Assembly: GCA_017743275.1 (NCBI GenBank)
Contig: JAGHZG010000159.1
Coordinates: 1-5,173 of the forward strand
Source of the DNA: Chloroflexota bacterium
GTDB taxonomy: Bacteria > Chloroflexota > Anaerolineae > B4-G1 > DUEL01
Direction of reading: 5' to 3'
Length of the DNA stretch: 5,173 bases
Below are positions 1 to 5,173 of this stretch, in pieces (within the stretch, counting starts at the first letter, position 1; every line of letters starts with the position of its first letter). A program made the translations under genes and the position numbers. The notes below the pieces were generated by a model. The model searched no databases. It was given only the letters and a program-made list of their open reading frames with translations, and had not been told where the DNA came from.

Positions 1-74
1 TGGGCGCGCGTCTATTCACCAGAGCTTGACAAAAGCGACATCATAGAAGGCTGAACAGTTACAATAAATCATTC
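1..74. other. Downstream flank of the SNF2 gene, no gene recognised
   Basis: The 74 bases after the SNF2 stop codon contain no convincing coding start, no strong hairpin and no U-run, so no terminator is visible within the window. GGCTGAACAGTTAC at 49-62 resembles the edge of a dispersed repeat, but only one copy is present and this cannot be supported from the window. Confidence 0.4.
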
Positions 75-3000
75 CTACCCGAACAACACCTCCACATCCT
101 CCCGCGTGAGCGATTTGAAGAAACTCTCCTCGGTGGTGATCAGTTGCTCCACCAGGCCCCGCTTCTTCTCCTGGAGTTGCAGGATTTTCTCCTCCACCGT
201 CTCCCGGGCGATGATTTTGTAAATGAACACCGGCTTGTCCTGGCCGATGCGGTGGGCCCGGTCGGCGGCCTGCATCTCCACCGCCGGATTCCACCACGGG
301 TCCAGCTGGATGACGTAGTCGGCGGCGGTCAGGTTGAGCCCCACACCGCCCGCCTTCAGACTCAGCAGGAAAAAGGGCACCGCCGGGTCGGACTGGAACC
401 GGTCCACCTGGGCGTGACGGTCCCGGGTCTGCCCGTCCAGGTAGGCGTAGGCGATGCCCCGCTCCTCCAGACCGGCCCGCACCCGCTTGAGCACTTCCAC
501 AAACTGGGAGTAGACCAGCGCCTTGTGGTTCTCCGCCCGCAGCGTTTCCAGCATCTCAAAGAGCAACTCAAACTTGGCCGCATCCTCCCGGTAGGTCGGC
601 TCTACCAGGCCGGGGTGGATGCAGACCTGGCGCAGGCGCAGGAGTCCTTCCAGAATCTTCATCCGGGCGTTCTGAATGCCCCGCGTCTCTATCAGCCCCA
701 GCAGTTCCGCCCGGTAGCGATCGCGCAACCGGTTGTAGAGTTTCCGCTGGGCCGGCTCCAATTCCACGTAGAGGGTCCGCTCCGTGCGCGGCGGGAGTTC
801 CGGCGCCACCTGGGCCTTTGTCCGGCGCAGGATGAAGGGATAGACCAGTTTCCTCAGGGTGGACGCGGCCTCCTCGTCCCCCCGGCTCTCTATGGGGGTG
901 GCGAAGTTCTCTTTGAAGGACTCCAGACTTCCCAACAGTCCCGGGTTGAGGAAGGCGAACTGGGACCAGAGTTCAAAGGTCGTGTTCTCCACCGGGGTAC
1001 CGGTCATCACCAGCCGGTGGTCGGCGTTGAGCAGGCGGGCCGCCCGCGCCGTCTTGGCCAGAGGATTCTTGATGGCCTGGGACTCGTCCAGAATCACGTA
1101 GTGGAAACGGTAGGTGCGCAGGAATTCCACATCCCGTAACATCGTCCCGTAGGTGGTCAGGACGATGTCGTATTCGTCAAAGATGGACGGGTCCTTCTGG
1201 CGCCCGGCGCCGGTGAATTCCAGGATGCGCAACTCGGGGGTGAAGCGGGCCGCCTCCCGTTGCCAGTTGACCAGCAGGGACTTGGGCACCACCAGCAGGG
1301 ATGCCCGTTTCGCCTCCCCGCGCTCTTTCAGCGACTGCAGGAAGACCAGGGCCTGGACGGTTTTGCCCAGGCCCATATCGTCGGCCAGGACGCCGCCGAA
1401 ATGGTACTGGTGCAGGAAGTGGAGCCAGTCCACCCCGGCCTTCTGGTACGGGCGCAGTTCGCCCCGGAACCCCTGGGGCAACGGTTGGGGGACGATCTGC
1501 TCAAACGCCCGCAGCCGTTCCCGCCGTTCCTGAAACTCCCGCGCGGCCTCCACCTCCGACGCGTCCTCCAGAAGACGGTCCAGGAGCGGTATCTGGACGT
1601 CCCGGACCCGCAGTCCTTTCTCCGTCTCCTCTGCCAGGCCGAAGAGGTGTTTGTACCGCTCCAGCCAGTCCTCGGGAATCTGTCCGAAGGTGCCGTCGGC
1701 CAGTTTGACGTACCGTTCGCCCTTGCGGACGGCCTTCATCACCTCCCGCAGGGAGATGGACTGGTCGCCGTACTGGACAACGGCCTCTATGTCAAACCAG
1801 TCTATGCCGGAAGAGATGTAGACGCGCAGGACAGGCGTGGCCGGTTTCAGGCGGGCCGACCTCAGGTTCTCCTGACCGTAAATCTCAAAGCCGACCTCCG
1901 CCAGTCGGGGGATGCACTGGGTCAGGAAATCCAGGGGGTGGGTCCGGGCGCGCAGCATGAAGGCCGATGGCCCGTACGGAGACCCCGCCCGCTTCAGGCC
2001 GTATCGGGGGTCGGTGAGCAACTGGTAGTAATGCTGTTCCTTCTGCGGATCCCGATGGATGCGGATGAGGGACCAGGCCTGGCCTCCGCTCAGCGCGGTC
2101 ACCTCGGGAAACTTCGGGTTCGCTTCCACCTCATAGTCCCCGTACCCGAAGAGCAGGTCGGCCATAAAGGTCCCGCCCTCCTCCCGCAGGTAGAGCCGGG
2201 GGACGGACGGGGCATGGATTTCCTCTACCTGGACGATGTCGCTGCGCAGAGGGAGACGTTCGGCCAGTCGGGAGAGGAACTGGCCCTGGAACTTCTTCTC
2301 GTCCTTCAACGGGATGGTGAAGGAGAGTTGCGGGAGAATGCTCAGTACTTCCGCCCGGGTGACCGGCGTCAGGATGCTCCCGGCCAGGACCCACGGGGGG
2401 TCCTGGGAGACGACGGTCAGGTCGCCCTGACGGTAGGAGTAGATGTCCCCGTCCACGTTGGCACCCACGTCCAGTTGCAGGCCCTCGGGGTCCCGGACCA
2501 GGGCGACCTCCAGGGGCACCGGGCGGTCCCGCCAGCGCAGGCGGCGCGTAAATCGGCCGCCACTGTGCAGGAAGATGGGCACCTGATAGCGGGCCAGAAT
2601 GAGCAGATATTTGCCGAACAGGCTGGAATCGGGGGTGGAGAAGTAGTAATACGGGGAAGCGGCAAGCATCAGGTTGTAGATGTGGGCCGCCTCGGGGGGC
2701 AGGTTGATGCAGGCATACGGGTTCAGCGGGGACTGGACTCTGGACGCAAGACGTTGCCACGAGCGGTCCCGGTCCAGAGACTGAGCGACGGCCTCCGGGT
2801 CGTTGGGGGACAACTCTCCGGCCTCGGGCCACCCGGACGGGGAGATGGCGAAGGCCTGGAGATAGCAGGTACTCCCCCCGGTCTGGAGACCGAAAATCAG
2901 GACGTAGGGCGAAGCATCTTCGGCGGTGGTAGGCCGGGACGTCCGTCTGGAGAGGGAATCCAGCAGGCGGTCCAGGCGGTAATCCCAGCGGTCCTCTATG

Positions 3001-3287
3001 GAGCCAACCTGCTCGCTCACCTTCAACGCCGCCGCCACCACGTGTTTGCAGACGTACCCTTTGGCGGCATGCGGGCAGGTGCAGGAGTAAATCAGATGTT
3101 TCTCGCTCTTGGCCTGCAGGGTGACGGTGTATGTACTTCCGGTCCCCCGCACTTTGCAGGTGGCGGATTCGTCGTCCAGGGAAGTGACAGTCACCCGGCC
3201 CTGGCGATAGTAGTCATATCCCCGCTGAAGGATGTTCCAGGGTGCAAACCGTTCGGGTTTCAGCAGTTCACGGGTCAGGTATGGCAT
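75..3287 (-). CDS. SWIM zinc-finger SNF2-family DEAD/DEAH-box ATPase (helicase-like)
   Basis: Complete 1070-residue SNF2-family protein, a usual length for bacterial SWIM-SNF2 proteins. Such enzymes use ATP to translocate on double-stranded DNA and remodel bound proteins; the target of this subfamily is not established. An N-terminal SWIM zinc finger (C69, C71, C80, H82; CxC-x8-CxH) is a likely DNA- or protein-binding module. Residues about 100-600 are a long region typical of bacterial SNF2-associated segments, without catalytic motifs I recognise. The motor covers about 605-1060: Walker A DDMGLGKT (636-643), motif II DESQ (734-737), motif III MTGTP (761-765), motif IV around KALVYSQF (922-929), motif V around GGVGLNL (980-986), and motif VI QAADRAHRIGQ (1006-1016) with the arginine finger. 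All are intact. The ATG lies in a heptad repeat with no Shine-Dalgarno sequence; an in-frame TAA at 3300-3302 prevents extension. The stop is TAG at 75-77. Family assignment is very secure; cellular role is unknown. Confidence 0.96.
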   Translation of the reverse strand: MPYLTRELLKPERFAPWNILQRGYDYYRQGRVTVTSLDDESATCKVRGTGSTYTVTLQAKSEKHLIYSCTCPHAAKGYVCKHVVAAALKVSEQVGSIEDRWDYRLDRLLDSLSRRTSRPTTAEDASPYVLIFGLQTGGSTCYLQAFAISPSGWPEAGELSPNDPEAVAQSLDRDRSWQRLASRVQSPLNPYACINLPPEAAHIYNLMLAASPYYYFSTPDSSLFGKYLLILARYQVPIFLHSGGRFTRRLRWRDRPVPLEVALVRDPEGLQLDVGANVDGDIYSYRQGDLTVVSQDPPWVLAGSILTPVTRAEVLSILPQLSFTIPLKDEKKFQGQFLSRLAERLPLRSDIVQVEEIHAPSVPRLYLREEGGTFMADLLFGYGDYEVEANPKFPEVTALSGGQAWSLIRIHRDPQKEQHYYQLLTDPRYGLKRAGSPYGPSAFMLRARTHPLDFLTQCIPRLAEVGFEIYGQENLRSARLKPATPVLRVYISSGIDWFDIEAVVQYGDQSISLREVMKAVRKGERYVKLADGTFGQIPEDWLERYKHLFGLAEETEKGLRVRDVQIPLLDRLLEDASEVEAAREFQERRERLRAFEQIVPQPLPQGFRGELRPYQKAGVDWLHFLHQYHFGGVLADDMGLGKTVQALVFLQSLKERGEAKRASLLVVPKSLLVNWQREAARFTPELRILEFTGAGRQKDPSIFDEYDIVLTTYGTMLRDVEFLRTYRFHYVILDESQAIKNPLAKTARAARLLNADHRLVMTGTPVENTTFELWSQFAFLNPGLLGSLESFKENFATPIESRGDEEAASTLRKLVYPFILRRTKAQVAPELPPRTERTLYVELEPAQRKLYNRLRDRYRAELLGLIETRGIQNARMKILEGLLRLRQVCIHPGLVEPTYREDAAKFELLFEMLETLRAENHKALVYSQFVEVLKRVRAGLEERGIAYAYLDGQTRDRHAQVDRFQSDPAVPFFLLSLKAGGVGLNLTAADYVIQLDPWWNPAVEMQAADRAHRIGQDKPVFIYKIIARETVEEKILQLQEKKRGLVEQLITTEESFFKSLTREDVEVLFG

Positions 3288-3350
3288 ATCGCATATCGCT
3301 TATCGCATATCGCTTATCGCGTATCGCATATCGCTTATTGCGTATCGCGG
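3284..3350 (-). repeat. Heptad tandem array 1, unit GCGATNN on the minus strand, nine units
   Basis: Nine 7-bp units run head to tail from 3284 to 3346, with a partial tenth to about 3350. Read on the plus strand they are GCATATC, GCTTATC or GCGTATC, with one GCTTATT; on the minus strand the core is GCGAT followed by AT, AA or AC. Variants recur every three units (21 bp) from 3312 onward. The array forms the whole leader immediately upstream of the SNF2 gene and contains its ATG at 3285-3287. Short heptad repeats of this kind are known in cyanobacteria and other bacteria; their function is uncertain. Confidence 0.92.
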
Positions 3351-3352
3351 TC

Positions 3353-3478
3353 TATATATGACTTCCCTGCAAAAACTCACCGCAGAGACGCCGAGAGCGC
3401 AGAGTTTTACATCAGTATAATCTCTGCGTACTCTGCGTCTCGGCGGTGAAATGACCTTTTTGCAGGAGACTTATATAT
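3353..3478. mobile_element. MITE-like imperfect palindromic element, about 126 bp, non-coding
   Basis: The two halves are inverted copies. Inner arms 3377-3404 and 3422-3449 match at 24 of 28 positions and carry the purine-rich series CGCAGAGACGC..GAG. They flank a 17-base A/T-rich centre (3405-3421). Further out, CCTGCAAAAA at 3366-3375 is matched perfectly by TTTTTGCAGG at 3457-3466, and both ends finish in TATATA tracts. There is no transposase. The CACCGCAGAGACGC-type inverted sequence is one I recognise as a dispersed repeat in many bacterial genomes; mobility here is inferred from its form. Exact ends and target duplication cannot be fixed because the flanks are TA-rich. Confidence 0.7.
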
Positions 3479-3521
3479 TGTATATCGCTTACGGGTTATT
3501 GTCAAACAGGTGTTGAGTGGG
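3479..3521. other. Short unique spacer with a possible heptad-array remnant
   Basis: This stretch between the two palindromic elements has no gene. It begins TGTATATCGCTTACGGG, in which TATCGCTTA (3483-3491) matches the plus-strand form of array 1 across a unit junction. The remainder is unremarkable. The match suggests the array once extended this far, but nine bases could match by chance. Confidence 0.3.
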
Positions 3522-3601
3522 GGGTGTGTCGCAAAATTGTAGGACAACTGCAAGCAGTTGTCCTACAAGGCGGCCAGGCCCGTCCAAATTGGGACACACC
3601 C
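3522..3601. repeat. 80-bp palindromic element with outer inverted repeats and an internal perfect hairpin
   Basis: GGGTGTGTC at 3522-3530 is repeated inverted as GACACACCC at 3593-3601, and the similarity continues a few bases inward. Inside lies a perfect palindrome with arms TTGTAGGACAACTGC (3537-3551) and its complement (3554-3568) separated by two bases. The nested layout looks like a REP- or MITE-type dispersed element. It borders array 2 on one side and a unique stretch of about 40 bases on the other. Confidence 0.65.
3533..3568 (-). terminator. Possible Rho-independent terminator of the peptide-transporter operon
   Basis: On the minus strand, downstream of the DppF/OppF-type gene, the 15-bp-arm hairpin (3568-3537) is followed at once by TTTT (3536-3533) and then GCG. 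The stem is long and stable enough, but its base is A/T-rich and the U-run is only four, so termination may be partial. The same hairpin can be explained as part of a dispersed palindrome that happens to lie here, about 125 bases after the stop codon. Confidence 0.4.
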
Positions 3602-3605
3602 GGCA

Positions 3606-3710
3606 ACGATTTGCGATTTGCGATTCGCGATAAGCGATTCGCGATTCGCGATAAGCGATAAGCGATTCGCGATAAGCGATAAGCGATTCGCGATTAGCGA
3701 CTGGCGATAT
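3606..3710 (+). repeat. Heptad tandem array 2, unit GCGATNN on the plus strand, about 15 units
   Basis: Fourteen 7-bp units run from 3613 to 3710, preceded by a degenerate unit (ACGATTT, 3606-3612). Main variants are GCGATTC and GCGATAA; the last three units (GCGATTA, GCGACTG, GCGATAT) are degenerate and lie over the 3' end of the DppF/OppF-type gene. Units at 3641-3661 and 3662-3682 form two identical 21-bp blocks (TTC, AA, AA variants), so the array seems to have grown partly by three-unit steps. It has the same core as array 1 but opposite orientation. Confidence 0.93.
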
Positions 3711-4680
3711 GACACGCCACCCAGTGGCCGCCGCCCACGTCCCGCCAGACCAGCTCCTCGTCCGGGCACTGAGAGGCCAGAGGACAGCGGGTGCGGAACC
3801 GACAGCCCGGCGGTGGGTTGACCGGGCTGGGGACGTCGCCCTCCAGAATAATGCGCCGACGGCGCCGTTCCACCGCCGGGTCCGGCACCGGGACCGCCGA
3901 GAGCAACGCCTGGGTGTACGGGTGGAGCGGATGGTCGTAGAGTTCGTCCTTGGGGGCCAGTTCCACAATCCGGCCCAGGTACATCACTGCCACCCGGTCG
4001 CAGATGTGGCGCACCATGCTCAGGTCGTGGGCGATGAAGAGATACGTCAGCCCCAGTTGGTCCTGCAGGTCCTCTAACAGGTTCACAATCTGGGCCTGGA
4101 TGGAGACGTCCAGCGCCGAGATGGGCTCGTCGCAGACGATGAACTCCGGGTTGGAGGCCAGGGCGCGGGCGATGCCGATGCGCTGCCGCTGACCGCCGGA
4201 GAATTCGTGCGGGTAACGGTTGATGAACCGGGGGTTCAGTTGCACCAGCCGGAGCAGTTCCTGTACCCGCTCTATTTCCTCTTTGCGGTTGGTGACCAGT
4301 TTGTGGACCCGAATGGGCTCGCCGATGATGCGGGCGATGGTCATCCGGGGGTTCAGCGAGGCGAAGGGGTCCTGAAAGATGATCTGCATCCGGCGCCGTA
4401 TCCGGCGCAGTGCCTCGCCCTTCAGCGCCGTGAGGTCCACCCCGTCAAAAATCACCCGCCCGGCGGTCGGGCGGTAGAGGAGCAGGATGGTCCGGCCCGC
4501 GGTGGTCTTGCCGCAGCCGCTCTCCCCCACCAGCCCCAGCGTCTCCCCGCGATAGATGTCAAAGGTGAGCCCGTCCACGGCCTGCACGGCTCCCACCTGC
4601 CGCTGGATGAGGATGCCGCGGGTGATGGGGAAGTATTTCTTCAACCCCTCTACTCGGACCAGCACATGATCTTCGTTCAT
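3694..4680 (-). CDS. Peptide ABC transporter ATP-binding protein, DppF/OppF type
   Basis: Complete 328-residue cytoplasmic ATPase of the peptide/nickel (Dpp/Opp) importer family, normal in length. It would pair with the upstream DppD/OppD-type subunit to drive uptake of di- or oligopeptides delivered by a binding protein; substrate cannot be read from the ATPase. Motifs in order: Walker A GESGCGKT (52-59), Q-loop Q103 in FQDP, signature FSGGQ (160-164), Walker B IVCDEP (181-186, catalytic E185), D-loop SALD (188-191), H-loop H218. The oligo-HPY C-terminal extension follows, with HPYT at 253-256 and four cysteines C293, C299, C305, C323, the pattern that binds a [4Fe-4S] cluster in the mycobacterial Opp ATPase. 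The ATG at 4678-4680 overlaps the upstream stop (ATGA); a purine-rich GGGTGG lies just upstream, so coupling is likely. The last codons after the conserved VACH and the TAA stop come from heptad repeat units, so the natural C-terminus may have been altered. Confidence 0.96.
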   Translation of the reverse strand: MNEDHVLVRVEGLKKYFPITRGILIQRQVGAVQAVDGLTFDIYRGETLGLVGESGCGKTTAGRTILLLYRPTAGRVIFDGVDLTALKGEALRRIRRRMQIIFQDPFASLNPRMTIARIIGEPIRVHKLVTNRKEEIERVQELLRLVQLNPRFINRYPHEFSGGQRQRIGIARALASNPEFIVCDEPISALDVSIQAQIVNLLEDLQDQLGLTYLFIAHDLSMVRHICDRVAVMYLGRIVELAPKDELYDHPLHPYTQALLSAVPVPDPAVERRRRRIILEGDVPSPVNPPPGCRFRTRCPLASQCPDEELVWRDVGGGHWVACHIASR

Positions 4681-4694
4681 ACGTCCACCCAGCA
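4667..4694 (-). promoter_or_regulatory. Translational coupling site (ATGA overlap) between the two transporter ATPases
   Basis: On the minus strand the upstream gene ends GTATGA and the downstream gene begins with the ATG inside it, a 4-base overlap. GGGTGG sits about four bases before the ATG and can serve as a modest ribosome-binding site. This arrangement is typical of terminating ribosomes restarting at once, and would help keep the two subunits at equal levels. Confidence 0.7.
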
Positions 4695-5173
4695 GGCAAT
4701 TTCGTGTTCGGGGCCGACGGGGCGGAGGGACGGGCGCTCATACCGGCAGCGCTCCTGCACGAACGCGCACCGGGGGGCAAAGGGACAACCCTCAGGCAGG
4801 CGGAGCAGGTCCGGCGGCAATCCGCCGATGGTCACCAGCCGGTCCCCGACGGAACGGTCCACTCGGGGGAGGGAGCGCAGAAGCGCCAGCGTGTACGGGT
4901 GGCGCGGGTCACCGTAAATGTCGTCCACCCGCCCCTTCTCCACAATGAAGCCCGCGTACATCACCAGCACCCGCTCCGCCAGTCCGGCGATGATCCCCAG
5001 GTCGTGGGTGATCCAGATGACGGACATCCCCAGTTGGTCCCGCAGCCGCTTGACCAGGTCTATAATCTGGGCCTGGATGGTGACGTCCAGCGCGGTGGTG
5101 GGCTCATCGGCGATGAGAATGCTGGGGTTGCAGGCCAGGGCCATCGCGATCATCGCCCGCTGGCGCATACCGC
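4677..5173 (-). CDS. Peptide ABC transporter ATP-binding protein, DppD/OppD type (partial, N-terminus outside window)
   Basis: C-terminal half of a second Dpp/Opp-family ATPase, cut by the window edge. About 165 codons are visible; the full protein is normally around 320-340 residues, so Walker A and Q-loop lie outside. The first visible codons encode GMRQR, the end of the ABC signature SGGMRQR. The methionine at 5166-5168 is therefore internal and not the start. Counting from that methionine: Walker B with ADEP at 20-23, D-loop TALD, H-loop histidine at 55 (ITHD), then the oligo-HPY extension with HPYT at 90-93. C128, C134, C141 and C159 follow, the same four-cysteine layout as in the downstream partner. 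The TGA stop overlaps the partner's ATG by 4 bases. Assignment as the D-type subunit rests on gene order and the MRQRxMIAMAL signature region. Permease and binding-protein genes are probably further upstream, beyond the window. Confidence 0.93.
   Translation of the reverse strand, partial: GMRQRAMIAMALACNPSILIADEPTTALDVTIQAQIIDLVKRLRDQLGMSVIWITHDLGIIAGLAERVLVMYAGFIVEKGRVDDIYGDPRHPYTLALLRSLPRVDRSVGDRLVTIGGLPPDLLRLPEGCPFAPRCAFVQERCRYERPSLRPVGPEHEIACWVDV

Noticed and set aside
49..62. GGCTGAACAGTTAC as a dispersed repeat end
   Set aside because: It looks familiar but has no second copy or inverted partner in the window, so it cannot be supported.
3340..3385. Sigma-70 promoter for the SNF2 gene using TATATA at about 3353-3358
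   Set aside because: TATATA belongs to the palindrome's A/T-rich end, and no good -35 hexamer lies 16-18 bases upstream on the minus strand (TTGCAG is only 8 bases away).
1260..3449. 729-codon plus-strand open frame
   Set aside because: It lies antisense to the SNF2 gene, whose motifs are unmistakable. Its protein has no recognisable domain and ends in translated heptad and MITE sequence; long antisense frames are expected in GC-rich DNA.
3284..3710. CRISPR array
   Set aside because: Units are 7 bp, directly tandem, without unique spacers, and no cas genes are present.
3606..3710. Cyanobacterial HIP1 octamer GCGATCGC
   Set aside because: The heptads share GCGAT, but the octamer GCGATCGC itself does not occur in the arrays, and the neighbouring genes do not suggest a cyanobacterium.
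3489..3968. Minus-strand frame with repeats such as LIAYRES
   Set aside because: The repetitive protein is only a reading of heptad array 2, which is open in several frames; the rest is out of frame within the DppF/OppF-type gene.
5166..5168. ATG as the start of the DppD/OppD-type gene
   Set aside because: It encodes the methionine of the internal ABC signature GGMRQR; Walker A must lie upstream, outside the window.

Overview
The window holds three protein genes, all on the minus strand, in GC-rich DNA. It comes from a bacterium. The GC-rich codon use, the style of the transporter proteins and the repeat-filled intergenic region resemble Chloroflexota (Anaerolineae-like) genomes, but that placement rests on general resemblance and no marker gene is present.

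Layout, in the direction of transcription (high to low coordinates). (1) 5173-4677 is the C-terminal part of a DppD/OppD-type ATPase of a peptide ABC transporter; its start lies outside the window. (2) 4680-3694 is a complete DppF/OppF-type partner ATPase. It overlaps the first gene by 4 bases (ATGA), so the two are an operon tail and almost certainly act as a heterodimer powering one peptide/nickel-family importer. (3) 3693-3288 is a roughly 400-base intergenic region made almost entirely of repeats. (4) 3287-75 is a complete 1070-residue SNF2-family ATPase with an N-terminal SWIM zinc finger and a C-terminal helicase-like motor. (5) 74-1 is a short downstream stretch with no recognised gene.

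The intergenic region is the unusual part. Two arrays of a 7-bp unit (core GCGAT plus two variable bases) lie in opposite orientation, one against each neighbouring gene. Between them sit a 126-bp imperfect palindrome of MITE type and an 80-bp element built around a perfect 15-bp-arm hairpin. The arrays run into the genes: one supplies the SNF2 start codon and the other supplies the last codons and the stop of the ATPase gene. A read-through transcript could fold one array onto the other, enclosing both hairpins and the SNF2 start.

The transporter pair and the SNF2 gene have no evident functional link. The repeat block probably separates two transcription units, and its 80-bp hairpin followed by a short U-run may end the transporter transcript. 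I see no defence island, phage, CRISPR array or RNA gene here.
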